Origin: Kutzneria sp. CA-103260
Lineage (GTDB): Bacteria; Actinomycetota; Actinomycetes; Mycobacteriales; Pseudonocardiaceae
Reading direction: 5' to 3'
DNA length: 64,000 nt
NCBI RefSeq assembly: GCF_018263855.1
Contig: NZ_CP073318.1
Span: forward strand, 5,890,001 to 5,954,000
Shown: positions 40,747 through 50,686 of the stretch, one piece after another
Layout: every line of letters begins with the position of its first letter
How positions within the stretch are numbered: the stretch's first letter is position 1
Position numbers and translations under genes: made by a program
Notes under the pieces: generated by a model
Seen by the model: the letters and a program-made list of their open reading frames with translations, nothing else
Database searches by the model: none
What the model was told of the DNA's origin: nothing

Positions 40747-41901
40747 TCAGAGGGGGAGGGTCATCACCGGCTTGGGGGTGTTCAAGGGGGTGCCGACGGC
40801 GGTGAGCAGGCCGGTGGCCTTGTCGACGCGGTAGCTGGTGACGGTGCCGGAGTCCTGGTTGGACGAGAACAGGAACGAGCCGGTGGGGTCGAGGCCGATG
40901 TGCCGGGGGTTCTTGCCGACGGGGGTGTTGGCCAACAGCTTCAACGTCGCCCCATCGTCGGACACCGCGAACACGGCGGCGTTGTCGGCCCCACGGTTGG
41001 AGACGTACACGAAGCGGCCGTCGGCGGAGACGACGATCTCGCCGGGGTAGTTGCGGACGCCGGACGGGGGTGCGGCGGTGAGGGTGGTCTGGGGCTGGCC
41101 GGGCTTGAGCAGACCCGAGGCGGCGTCGTACGGGGCGACGATGACGGAGTTGCCGAGCTCGTTGGCGATGTAGGCGAACCGCCCGTTGGGGTGGAACGCG
41201 AGGTGCCGCGGCCCTTGCCCGGCCGGAACCTTGACCTGGTGCACGAGCTTGAGCTTGCCGGCGGAGGACACCGTGTAGGCGTAGACGGAGTCGGTGCCGA
41301 GGTCCACCGAGTGCACGTAGGCGCCGGTGTTGTCGGGCAGCACCTGGTGCGCGTGCGGCCCCTCCTGCCGGTCGGGGTCGGGCCCGGAGCCGGTGTGCTG
41401 GGCGAGGTCGGTGGCGGCGCCGAGGCTGCCGTCGGCCTTCACGGGCAGCACGACAACGCTGCCGGAGTCGTAGTTGGCGGCCAGCACGTGCTTGCCGTCG
41501 GGGGTGACGCACAGGTGGGTCGGCCCGTCGCCCTTGGCTGACTGGCTGTTGAGCACCTTCAGCGCCCCGCCGGACACCGACAGCGCGGTGACGCGACCGC
41601 CGGACTGCTCGTCCACGGCGTAGAGGTAGCGCCGCGAGGGCGCGAGCGCGAGGAACGACGGGTTGGACACGGTGACCACGGACGTGGCGGCGACCTGCCC
41701 GGCGGCCGGGTCCCAGGTGCCGATGCCGATGCCCTTGCCGGCCCCGCTGCCGTCGGTGTACGTGCCGATGAACAGCGGCCGTGTCGCGGCCCGGAGCTCG
41801 ACGTCCGGCCCGGCCTCGGCCACGCCACTGCTCATGAGAACCGCTCCTCCGACCCCGACTCCCAGCGCAGCCAGGAAGCCCCGACGATCCATTCCAGGCA
41901 C
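40747..41901 (-). CDS. Tat-exported lactonase-family beta-propeller
   Basis: 384 residues from the GTG at 41901, which follows AAGGGG. MDRRGFLAALGVGVGGAVL is a classical Tat signal. The mature part is a seven-bladed propeller of the 6-phosphogluconolactonase/YbhE (Lactonase_7) family, with repeats such as FIGTYTDGSGAGKGIGIGTW, SNPSFLALAPSRRYLYAVDE and GQGPRHLAFHPNGRFAYIANE. Export to the outside argues against a role in the pentose phosphate pathway. It may act on extracellular lactones or carboxymuconate-like compounds. Monocistronic. Confidence 0.88.
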   Translation of the reverse strand: MPGMDRRGFLAALGVGVGGAVLMSSGVAEAGPDVELRAATRPLFIGTYTDGSGAGKGIGIGTWDPAAGQVAATSVVTVSNPSFLALAPSRRYLYAVDEQSGGRVTALSVSGGALKVLNSQSAKGDGPTHLCVTPDGKHVLAANYDSGSVVVLPVKADGSLGAATDLAQHTGSGPDPDRQEGPHAHQVLPDNTGAYVHSVDLGTDSVYAYTVSSAGKLKLVHQVKVPAGQGPRHLAFHPNGRFAYIANELGNSVIVAPYDAASGLLKPGQPQTTLTAAPPSGVRNYPGEIVVSADGRFVYVSNRGADNAAVFAVSDDGATLKLLANTPVGKNPRHIGLDPTGSFLFSSNQDSGTVTSYRVDKATGLLTAVGTPLNTPKPVMTLPL

Positions 41902-41985
41902 AACGACGCCCCTTTCGAGGAAACAACGGCGGCGTGCGGCCACTGTGGCCTAGACCATCGGCCCGAGACAAGACGCGCAACCAAG

Positions 41986-42018
41986 GTTGCATATTGCGCA
42001 ACACAGCCTGCATGCAAC
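41986..42018. promoter_or_regulatory. GTTGCAT/ATGCAAC operator region
   Basis: GTTGCAT (41986-41992) and ATGCAAC (42012-42018) flank the palindrome TTGCGCAA (41994-42001). Further GCAAC repeats follow to about 42070. It lies between the divergent lactonase and ornithine aminotransferase genes. Confidence 0.5.
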
Positions 42019-42114
42019 GAATCGCTGTCAGAATCTCGAACAGCGCAACAAACAGGTGCAATACGCAACGTAGACCGGATGAAATCACCGTGACAGGCCA
42101 TCTAGCCTTGCACC

Positions 42115-43338
<1,224 letters not shown>

Positions 43339-43381
43339 AATGCCGTACCGCTTGTGACCCACGTCATGAGACGTTGACGGC

Positions 43382-44206
43382 ATGGACACGGCATCAGTGG
43401 CGCGGCTGGGCATCGAGGACCTGGCCGCGTGCCTCGATCTCGCCGCCGACCGGCAGTGGCCGAGGGAGCGGCGCAAGTGGTCGTTCCTGCTCACCACCGG
43501 CGAGGCGTACGGGCTGCGGGACGAGAAGGACCTGGCCGGCTCGGTGGTGCTGAGCCGGTTCGGCCCCCGTTTGGCCTGGGTCGGCATGATGCTGGTGGCC
43601 CAGCGGTGGAACGGTCGCGGTCTCGGCCGCACTCTGATGCGCTACGCCATGGACCGCGCCGGGGCCGGCACGATCGCCTTGTACGCCACCGAAGCCGGCC
43701 GGCCGCTGTACGAGTCGCTGGGCTTCCGCGTGACCGGAACTGTCTCCACCCATCGCGGCCGCTTCCTCGGCACCGGCGCCCGCACCGGCCGCACCCGCCC
43801 GTTCACCCCGGCCGACCTGCCCGCCGTGCAGCGCCTCGACGCCGAGGTCACCGGGGCCGACCGCCGGCGTCTGCTGACCGGATACCTCCGCTTCGCCGGC
43901 CAGGTCCGGGTTCTTGAGGCCGACGGCGTGATCACCGGCTACGCCGGCTCGTGGCGTGACGGCGAAGCCGTGGTGGTCGGCCCGGTGATCGCCGCCGACC
44001 TGGCCGACGCAAAGACCCTGGTCACCGACGTCGCCTCCACTGTGGACGGTCCGGTGCGGCTGGACACCGACCGCCCCTTCCTGGCCGCCTGGGCCGTCAC
44101 GCAGGGCCTGGCCCGGGCGTTCGAGGTGACGACCATGGTGCACGGCAACGACTTGCCCGGTGACCGGTCCCGGCTGTTCACGCCACTCATGCAGGCGCTG
44201 GGTTAG
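43382..44206 (+). CDS. GNAT acetyltransferase, two-domain
   Basis: 274 residues. The N-terminal GNAT domain has RWNGRGLGRTLMRYAMDRA (acetyl-CoA loop) and YATEAGRPLYESLGF. The C-terminal half (about 140-270) resembles the Acetyltransf_18 domain, with GYAGSWRDGEAVVVGPVIAAD. Substrate unknown. Its stop codon overlaps the stop of the convergent SDR gene by 4 bases. It starts 43 bases after rocD and may be cotranscribed. Confidence 0.85.
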   Translation: MDTASVARLGIEDLAACLDLAADRQWPRERRKWSFLLTTGEAYGLRDEKDLAGSVVLSRFGPRLAWVGMMLVAQRWNGRGLGRTLMRYAMDRAGAGTIALYATEAGRPLYESLGFRVTGTVSTHRGRFLGTGARTGRTRPFTPADLPAVQRLDAEVTGADRRRLLTGYLRFAGQVRVLEADGVITGYAGSWRDGEAVVVGPVIAADLADAKTLVTDVASTVDGPVRLDTDRPFLAAWAVTQGLARAFEVTTMVHGNDLPGDRSRLFTPLMQALG

Positions 44207-44922
44207 CGGAAACCGCCCGAGGCGTGCACCACCTCGCCGGTGATCCAGCGCGCGTCCTCGGAGGCCAGGAACACCGCCACCGGCCCGATGTCCGCCGGCG
44301 TGCCGGCGCGGCCGAACACGCTGCGCGCCGCCATCGCCCCGGAGTCCAGCACGCCCAGCGCCGCCGCGCCCTCGGTCTCCGTCGCCCCCGGCGCGATGGC
44401 GTTGACGCGGATGCCCTTCGGTCCGAACTCCTGGGCGGCGATGCGGGTCAGCGACGTCAACGCCGCCTTGGTGGACGTGTAGAGCGCGCTGCCTGGGTTG
44501 TTGGTGTCGACGCCGGCCGTGGTCACGTTGATGATGCTGCCGCCCCGCTCGGGCGCCTGCCGCAGGTACTCCTGGATGGTCAGGAACGGCCCCAGCACGT
44601 TGGTGTCGTACTGGCGGCGGAACTCCTTCTCGGTGACGTCCCCGATGGGCTGGAAGCTGAACACGGCGGCGTTGTTGACCAGGATGTCCACCGGTCCCGC
44701 CGTGTCGAACATCCGGCGCACGTCGGCGGCGTCGCCGACGTCGCCCTGCACCGCGACGGCCCGGTCCCCAATGGCGGCAACGGTTTCCTCGGCCGCGCGC
44801 CGGTCATGGCCGTAGTTGACGACCACTCGCGCGCCGGCGGCGGCCATGGCCGCCGCGATGCCGCGGCCGATTCCCTTGCTGCCCCCGGTGATCAGGGCGG
44901 TTCGATCGTGAAGCGAGGTCAT
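44203..44922 (-). CDS. SDR-family oxidoreductase
   Basis: A 239-residue FabG-like SDR. TGGSKGIGRGIA binds NAD(P), NNAAVF follows at about 80, INVTTAG carries the Ser equivalent, and YTSTKAAL the Tyr/Lys. The C-terminus is VVHASGGFR. It is divergent from an HxlR regulator, a common arrangement in which the HxlR protein represses an oxidoreductase. Start at the ATG 44922, with an in-frame GTG slightly upstream as alternative. Confidence 0.9.
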   Translation of the reverse strand: MTSLHDRTALITGGSKGIGRGIAAAMAAAGARVVVNYGHDRRAAEETVAAIGDRAVAVQGDVGDAADVRRMFDTAGPVDILVNNAAVFSFQPIGDVTEKEFRRQYDTNVLGPFLTIQEYLRQAPERGGSIINVTTAGVDTNNPGSALYTSTKAALTSLTRIAAQEFGPKGIRVNAIAPGATETEGAAALGVLDSGAMAARSVFGRAGTPADIGPVAVFLASEDARWITGEVVHASGGFR

Positions 44923-44963
44923 ACCGGTCACCGTAGGAAACGCGCTATCCGCGGGGAAGTACG

Positions 44964-44975
44964 TACCTTTGGGTA
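44964..44975. promoter_or_regulatory. Candidate HxlR operator
   Basis: TACC-TTTG-GGTA lies 11 bases before the HxlR ATG, between the divergent genes, in a short AT-richer stretch. HxlR-type proteins bind such GTAC/TACC pairs. Confidence 0.4.
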
Positions 44976-44985
44976 AGCTCGGGGC

Positions 44986-45321
44986 ATGACCCCGCACTGC
45001 CCGGGACAGCCGGTGTTCGACACGGTCACCAGCCGGTGGGGCGCGCCGATCCTGCTCGCGCTGGGTGAGCGGCCGCACCGGTTCGCCCAGCTGCGGGACC
45101 GCCTGACCGGCGTCAGCGAGAAGATGCTCGCCCAGACGCTGCGCACGCTGGCCGTCCGGGGTTTCGTGCACCGCGCCGCGACCACGACCGTGCCGCCGCA
45201 GGTGACCTACAGCCTCACGCCGCTGGGCCAGGACCTCTCGCCGAAGCTGCGAGACCTGGTCGTGTGGCTGGGCGCCAACGCCGTGGACCCGCCGGCCGAT
45301 GCCGCCTCGCCACGCACCTGA
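44986..45321 (+). CDS. HxlR-family transcriptional regulator
   Basis: A 111-residue winged-helix protein. DTVTSRWGAPILLALGERPHRF then QLRDRLTGVSEKMLAQTLRTLAVRGFVHR is the HxlR signature. Cys5 precedes Pro-Gly-Gln at the N-terminus; in redox- or electrophile-sensing HxlR members a Cys at a similar position is the sensor. Divergent from the SDR gene, its likely target. Confidence 0.92.
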   Translation: MTPHCPGQPVFDTVTSRWGAPILLALGERPHRFAQLRDRLTGVSEKMLAQTLRTLAVRGFVHRAATTTVPPQVTYSLTPLGQDLSPKLRDLVVWLGANAVDPPADAASPRT

Positions 45322-45475
45322 GACCCGGTCACCCGGGGTGAGGGACACTGCTCCACCACGGTTGACTTCGAGTTAAACCTTGTGTCGGACAAAGTCGGGT
45401 GATTGTCTCCGGAACCGGTGACAACCGAAAAGCCGCCGCCGCGGTTCATCAGCGTGAACAAAGGACTTTCGCGTG

Positions 45476-46966
45476 ATGCGCACCCGATTGCTGTTGACCA
45501 TCGCCGTCGCGGCCGCCGCGGCCGTGCTGCCGGCGACAAGCACGGCCACCGCGGCCCCGGCGGTTCCGCCCGCTCCCGTCCCGGCCCCGAACCCGACCAC
45601 CGTGCACGAATGGCTGACCACGCCGGGCGTGACCACGCCGACCGACGTGCAACTGCCGCTCAACGACACCGTGACCAAGAGTCCGGTCACCGTGCACGTG
45701 GACCCGAACGTCAGATACCAGTCCGTGTCCGGCTTCGGCGCGGCGATCACCGACTCCTCGGCGCACGTGCTCTACGGACTGACGCCGGACAACCGTGACG
45801 CCGTCATGAGGAACCTGTTCGACCCGAAGACCGGTGCCGGCATCGACTTCCTGCGCCAGCCCATCGGCGCCTCGGACTTCGCCGTCGGCCAGGACTACAG
45901 CTACGACGACCTGCCGGCCGGCCAGACCGACTACCAGATGAAGCACTTCTCCATCCAGCACGACGAAGCGCAGATCCTGCCGCTGCTGCGCCAGGCCCTC
46001 AAGCTCAACCCGCGCATCCAGGTGGTGGCCAGCCCGTGGAGCATGCCGGGCTGGATGAAGACCTCCGGCTCGATGATCGACGGCAAGCTCATCGACGACC
46101 CGCGGATCTACCGGGCCTACGCGCTGTACCTGGTGAAGTTCATCCAGGCCTACCAGCGGGCCGGCGTGCCGGTGGACTACCTCACCGTGCAGAACGAGCC
46201 GCAGGCGTTGGAGCGCAAGAACTATCCCGGCACCGACCTGCCCTGGGCCCAGGAGGCCAAGGTGATCGAGGCGCTCGGGCCGGCCATCCGCGACGCCGGG
46301 CTGCGCACCAAGATCCTTGCCTTCGACCACAACTGGTCGGAGCACCCCGGTGACGTCTCCTCGCACCAGCGCGCCGGCGAGGACCCGGAGCCGAACTACC
46401 CGTACGACCTGCTCGGCACCGACGCCTACCGCTGGGTCGCCGGCACCGCCTATCACTGCTACTACGGGGATCCGACCGCGCAGACCGGGCTGAAGGCCGC
46501 CTTCCCGGGCAAGGACATCTTCATGACCGAGTGCGAGGGCGGCGACTCCGACACGATCATCGGCGTGATGCGGAACTGGGGCCGCAGCTCCATCGACTGG
46601 AACATCGCGCTGGACGAGAACCACGGCCCGCACCTGGGCGGCTGCGGCACCTGCAACGGCACCATCACGGTCAACTCGGTGACCAAGGAGGTCACCTACA
46701 ACGACCAGTACCGGGACATCGAGCACTTCTCGAAGTTCGTACCGGCTGGCGCGGTGCACATCGGGAGCACCGTCGACGCCACGTCCACCAAGGGCGCGCC
46801 GCTGGAGACGGTCGCGTTCACCAACCCGGACCACTCCACGGTTCTGGTCGCCCTCAACACCGGCACCACGACCCAGAGCTTCACCGTCGCCTACGGCACC
46901 CACTCGTTCGACGTCACCCTGCCGGCGGGCGGCGCCGTAACCTACCAATGGCCACACGTCAACTAA
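45476..46966 (+). CDS. Secreted GH30 glucosylceramidase-like enzyme
   Basis: 496 residues from the ATG at 45476 (the GTG codon directly before it is an alternative); AAGGAC precedes. A signal peptide runs to about residue 27 (TATAAPA). A TIM barrel with flanking beta-structure covers the rest. TVQNEPQALE carries the acid/base Glu and IFMTECEGG the nucleophile Glu of family 30. It lacks the CBM13 module of the paralogue at the left edge. Possible substrates are beta-glucosides, beta-1,6-glucan or related chains. Confidence 0.92.
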   Translation: MRTRLLLTIAVAAAAAVLPATSTATAAPAVPPAPVPAPNPTTVHEWLTTPGVTTPTDVQLPLNDTVTKSPVTVHVDPNVRYQSVSGFGAAITDSSAHVLYGLTPDNRDAVMRNLFDPKTGAGIDFLRQPIGASDFAVGQDYSYDDLPAGQTDYQMKHFSIQHDEAQILPLLRQALKLNPRIQVVASPWSMPGWMKTSGSMIDGKLIDDPRIYRAYALYLVKFIQAYQRAGVPVDYLTVQNEPQALERKNYPGTDLPWAQEAKVIEALGPAIRDAGLRTKILAFDHNWSEHPGDVSSHQRAGEDPEPNYPYDLLGTDAYRWVAGTAYHCYYGDPTAQTGLKAAFPGKDIFMTECEGGDSDTIIGVMRNWGRSSIDWNIALDENHGPHLGGCGTCNGTITVNSVTKEVTYNDQYRDIEHFSKFVPAGAVHIGSTVDATSTKGAPLETVAFTNPDHSTVLVALNTGTTTQSFTVAYGTHSFDVTLPAGGAVTYQWPHVN

Positions 46967-46976
46967 TCGATGTTGT

Positions 46977-47019
46977 GAAAGGACCATTCCTGACGTTCAA
47001 CGTGAGGAATGGTCCTTTC
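46977..47019. repeat. Hairpin, family D copy 2
   Basis: GAAAGGACCATTCCTGACGTT and its near-complement flank a single C, with one G-G mismatch. Compared with 18524-18562, three base pairs of the stem are changed on both sides so that pairing is kept. It lies between the convergent GH30 and lipoprotein genes. Confidence 0.85.
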
Positions 47020-47040
47020 CAAGCGGTGCCGGCGGCGAAG

Positions 47041-47877
47041 TCAGCGCTCGGTGACCTGGGGCGGGGAGGGGATCTTGTAGCCGGTGCCGCCGAAGTTGTG
47101 CTGCAGCGAGGACTGCCAGGCGCCGGTGCTGATCATCTTGGTGATGGCGTCGTCGATCTTGGCCACGGAGGCGTTGTCGCCCTTGCGGACCCCGATGCCG
47201 TAGCGCTCCTGGGTGAACGGCTTGCCGACGACCCGCAGCAGCTCCGGGTTCTGCGCGGCGTAGCCGGCCAGGATGAGGTCGTCGGTGGTGACGGCGTCGA
47301 CGATGTTGGCCAGCAGCGCGGTGATGCACTCGGAGAAGTGCGCGTACTCCACGAGCCGGGTCTGGGCGGCGAACTTGTCCTTCACCTCCTGCGCGGAGGT
47401 GGTGCCGGCGACCGAGCACAGGCGCTTGCCGTTGAGCGACTCGGGACCGGTGATGCTGGTGTCGGACAGCCGGGTCAGCAGGTCCTGCCCGGCCACGAAG
47501 TACGGGCCGGCGAAGGAGATCACCTGCTTGCGCTTGTCGGTGATGGAGTAGGTCTCCACCACCATGTCGGCCGAACCGTTCTCCAGCACGGTCTCCCGGT
47601 CCGCGGAGACCGTGCTGCGCCAGGTGATGCCGCTGGGGTCGACGCCGAGCTCCTTGGCCACGAACTGGGCCACGTCGATGTCGAAGCCGGTGTAGTCCCC
47701 GTTGAGGCCCTTGAGGCTGCTACCCGGCTGGTCCTCGGCGATGGCGATGGTCAGGTGCCCGCCGGATGCCTTGCCGATCACGGTGTCGCTACTGCCGGAA
47801 GCGCTGCCGCAGGCGGCGGCGACCAGCGCGACCGCGAGCAGCGCTGGCAGTCGACGTAACCACGCGTTGGTCGCCAT
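47041..47877 (-). CDS. Glutamate-type ABC substrate-binding lipoprotein
   Basis: 278 residues. The signal peptide ends in a lipobox (VAAACGS), giving a lipid-anchored extracytoplasmic protein. TIAIAEDQPGSSLKG, GFDIDVAQFVAKELG and DMVVETYSITDKRKQVISFA are the polar-amino-acid binding-protein (SBP_bac_3) motifs of the GluB type. ATG at 47877; an ATG and a GTG slightly upstream are in frame. There are no permease or ATPase genes next to it, so it must share a transporter encoded elsewhere or act as a sensor. Confidence 0.9.
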   Translation of the reverse strand: MATNAWLRRLPALLAVALVAAACGSASGSSDTVIGKASGGHLTIAIAEDQPGSSLKGLNGDYTGFDIDVAQFVAKELGVDPSGITWRSTVSADRETVLENGSADMVVETYSITDKRKQVISFAGPYFVAGQDLLTRLSDTSITGPESLNGKRLCSVAGTTSAQEVKDKFAAQTRLVEYAHFSECITALLANIVDAVTTDDLILAGYAAQNPELLRVVGKPFTQERYGIGVRKGDNASVAKIDDAITKMISTGAWQSSLQHNFGGTGYKIPSPPQVTER

Positions 47878-47985
47878 CATCCACCACACAGTTGTCAGGT
47901 CGTCAGGACGCAGGCGAACTTAGGGGGTGACCCGGTAGGCCGTCCAGACCAAACCGCGTGCCGGCTTCAGACTCGTGACCGAAAG

Positions 47986-49629
47986 TCACCTCGCCCGGAC
48001 CACCCGGCCCTCGTCCCACACGGGTTCGTTCACCTCGTGAACTTTTCCATCCGCGCCGAACAGCAGGAAACGGTCGAACGACCGGGAGAACCACCGGTCG
48101 TGGGTCACGGCCACGACGGTGCCGGTGAACTCCTCCAACGCGTCCTGCAACGCCTCGGCCGAGGTGAGGTCGAGGTTGTCGGTCGGCTCGTCCAGCAACA
48201 GCAGCGTGGCGCCGGACAGTTCCAACAGCAGGATCTGGAACCGCGCCTGCTGCCCGCCGGACAGCGTCTCGAACCGCTGGTCGCCGCTGGCGGCCAGGCC
48301 GTACCGGCTCAGCACCGACATCGCCGCCCCGCGGTCCAGCCCCTTGCGGCCGTCTTCCCCGTGCCACAACACATCCACCAGCGTGCGGCCGATCCACTCG
48401 GGATGCTCGTGGGTCTGCGCGAACAGCCCCGGCACCACCCGCGCGCCCAGCCGGTACGAGCCGGTGTGCGCGACCTCCTGACTTCCTTTCGAGCCGCCGC
48501 CCAGCAGCCGCAGGAAGTGGCTCTTGCCGGAACCGTTGGAGCCCAGCACCGCCACCCGGTCGCCGAAGAACACCTCGGCGTCGAACGGCTTCATCAGGCC
48601 GGACAGCTCCAGCCGCTCGCAGGTGATCGCCCGGACGCCGGTCCGCGCGCCGCGCAGCCGCGGCTTGACCTCGTGCTCCTGCGGCAGCTCCGGCGGCCGC
48701 GGGCTCTCCTCGTACTTGCGCAGCCGGGTCTGCATCGCGCGGTACCGCGACGCCATGTCCGGGCTGCTCGCCGCCTGCCGCTGGAGTTCCTTGACCAGCT
48801 CGATGAGCCGCTCGTGCTCCTCGTCCCACCGCTTGTGCAGCTCGGCGACCCGGGCCCAGCGGGCCGCGCGGGCCTCGTGCCAGGTGCCGAACCCGCCGCC
48901 GTGCACCCAGGTCGTGCGGGCCTCCAGCGCGACGATGTGGGTGGCGGCGTTGGCCAGCAGCTCGCGGTCGTGGCTGACCAGCAGCACGGCCTTGTTCGAC
49001 TCGCGGAGACGTTCCTCCAGCCAGCGCTTGCCCGGCACGTCGAGGTAGTTGTCCGGCTCGTCGAGCATCAGCACCTGGTCGTTGCCGCGCAGCAGGGCCT
49101 CCAGCACGAGCCGCTTCTGCTCGCCGCCGGACATCGTGCGCACGCCCCGGAACCGGGCCCGGTCGTACGGAATGCCCAGCGCGGCCACCGTGACGACGTC
49201 CCAGAGCACTTCGAGGTCGTAGCCGCCGAGCTCGCCCCACGTCGCCAGCGCGTCGGCGTAGCGCATCTGCGTCGGCTCGTCGTCGGTTTCCATCAGCGCC
49301 AGCTCGACCTCGTCGAGCTCCTTGGCGGCGGCCCGCAGCGGCGGCGCGGCCACCGCCAGCAGCAGGTCGCGGACCGTGGACTCGTCCCGCACCGAGCCGA
49401 TGAACTGCGGCATCACGCCGAGCCCGCCCTGCACCACCACACCGCCCGCGGCCGGCGTCAGCTCGCCGGACAGGATGCGCAGCAACGTCGTCTTGCCGGC
49501 GCCGTTCTCGCCGACGATCGCGGCGACCTGACCCTGCGAGACGCGGAACGTGACGTCGTTGAACAGCTGCCGGCCGTCGGAGAGCTGATAGGCGAGCCCG
49601 CCGGCCTCAAGAAACCCCATGGGGGTCAT
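47986..49629 (-). CDS. ABC-F family ATPase
   Basis: 547 residues with two nucleotide-binding domains and no membrane segments. Walker A motifs are GENGAGKTT and GSNGSGKS; signature motifs are MSGGEQKR and LSGGQQAR; Walker B motifs are VLMLDEPDNYLD and LLLLDEPTDNLD. The linker between the domains (about 260-330) is charged and helical, as in ABC-F proteins that act on the ribosome (translation factors or antibiotic protection). Which of the two cannot be told here. Confidence 0.9.
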   Translation of the reverse strand: MTPMGFLEAGGLAYQLSDGRQLFNDVTFRVSQGQVAAIVGENGAGKTTLLRILSGELTPAAGGVVVQGGLGVMPQFIGSVRDESTVRDLLLAVAAPPLRAAAKELDEVELALMETDDEPTQMRYADALATWGELGGYDLEVLWDVVTVAALGIPYDRARFRGVRTMSGGEQKRLVLEALLRGNDQVLMLDEPDNYLDVPGKRWLEERLRESNKAVLLVSHDRELLANAATHIVALEARTTWVHGGGFGTWHEARAARWARVAELHKRWDEEHERLIELVKELQRQAASSPDMASRYRAMQTRLRKYEESPRPPELPQEHEVKPRLRGARTGVRAITCERLELSGLMKPFDAEVFFGDRVAVLGSNGSGKSHFLRLLGGGSKGSQEVAHTGSYRLGARVVPGLFAQTHEHPEWIGRTLVDVLWHGEDGRKGLDRGAAMSVLSRYGLAASGDQRFETLSGGQQARFQILLLELSGATLLLLDEPTDNLDLTSAEALQDALEEFTGTVVAVTHDRWFSRSFDRFLLFGADGKVHEVNEPVWDEGRVVRAR

Positions 49630-49677
49630 AGTGACCTGGCGGGCCCGCCCGGAGCTAATCGTTACTTGGGCGAATCG

Positions 49678-50634
49678 TTACTTGCTGGGGTCCAGCACCA
49701 GCTTGCCGACGGTCTTGCGGCTGCGGATGTCGATGTGCGCCTGGGCGGCGTCGGACAGCGCGTAGTCGCCGCCCAGCAGCGGCTTGAGCTTGTTGGTGGC
49801 CACCAGCCCGAACAGCTCGTTCATGGCGTCCTTCATCATGGCCGGTCGGCGGAAGCAGTCCTGCAGCCAGAAGCCGACCACCGACTTGGAGTGCGCCATC
49901 AGCTTGTTCAGCACCACCGGCGAGCCCATGGACCGCGAGGCCGCGCCGTAGGCGACGATCCGGCCGAAGCTGTCCAGGGCGCTCAGCGAGGCGTCGAACA
50001 CGCCGCCGCCGGTCATCTCCAGCACGATGTCGACGCGCTTGCCGTTGTTGGCCTCGATCAGCCGCTCGGCCAGCGTGTCCTCGGGGTCGGCGTCGATCGC
50101 CACGTCCGCGCCGAGGTCGACGGCCAGGCCCCGCTTGCCCTCCGTCGAGGCGGTCCCGATGACCCGGCCGGCGCCCCACAGCTTGGCCAGCTGCACGGCC
50201 AGCGTGCCCACGCCGCCGGCCGCGGAGATCACCACAACCGACTCGCCGGCCTGCATGTGGGTGGAGGTGCGCAGCAGGTGCCAGGCGGTGGCGCCCTGCA
50301 CGATCAGGGCCAGCGCGGCCGCGTCGGAGACGCCGTCGGGCACGTCGAAGGCCAGGTGCGGGTAGGCCAGGGCGTACTCGGCGTAGCCGCCACCGCTGCT
50401 CAGGGCGACCACGCGGCGGCCGTCCTCGGTGCGGCCGACGATCTCGCCGCCCGGCACGAACGGCAGCTTCTGGTCGGCCAGATAGGAGTTCTCGGCCTGG
50501 TGGGTGTCGGCGTAGTTGATGCCGGCCCGGTCGACCTTCACCAGCAGCTGGCCGTCCGCCGGCACCGGTGTCGGCAGCTCCACCACCTTGAGCACCTCGG
50601 GCCCACCGAACTCGCTCACCTGCACCGCACGCAC
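49678..50634 (-). CDS. Zinc-free quinone oxidoreductase (MDR family)
   Basis: A 318-residue medium-chain dehydrogenase/reductase. VRAVQVSEFGGPEVLKVVEL is the QOR-type N-terminus, AGINYADTHQAEN the substrate side, and VVISAAGGVGTLAVQLAKLWGA the NADPH-binding motif; no catalytic zinc ligands are seen. The GTG at 50634 follows AGGAG. It is divergent from a TetR gene across a palindromic operator and is probably repressed by it. Confidence 0.92.
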   Translation of the reverse strand: MRAVQVSEFGGPEVLKVVELPTPVPADGQLLVKVDRAGINYADTHQAENSYLADQKLPFVPGGEIVGRTEDGRRVVALSSGGGYAEYALAYPHLAFDVPDGVSDAAALALIVQGATAWHLLRTSTHMQAGESVVVISAAGGVGTLAVQLAKLWGAGRVIGTASTEGKRGLAVDLGADVAIDADPEDTLAERLIEANNGKRVDIVLEMTGGGVFDASLSALDSFGRIVAYGAASRSMGSPVVLNKLMAHSKSVVGFWLQDCFRRPAMMKDAMNELFGLVATNKLKPLLGGDYALSDAAQAHIDIRSRKTVGKLVLDPSK

Positions 50635-50655
50635 CGTCAGACTCCTTCGTCGCCG

Positions 50656-50686
50656 TTCCGTACGCCGTACGGTACAGTGTACGGAA
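50656..50686. promoter_or_regulatory. TetR operator overlapping the tetR start
   Basis: Arms TTCCGTAC (50656-50663) and GTACGGAA (50679-50686) are perfect, with an inner CCGTACGG palindrome (50665-50672). The right arm ends on the A of the tetR ATG. TACAGT (50673-50678) is a likely -10 of a leaderless tetR message. Confidence 0.7.
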
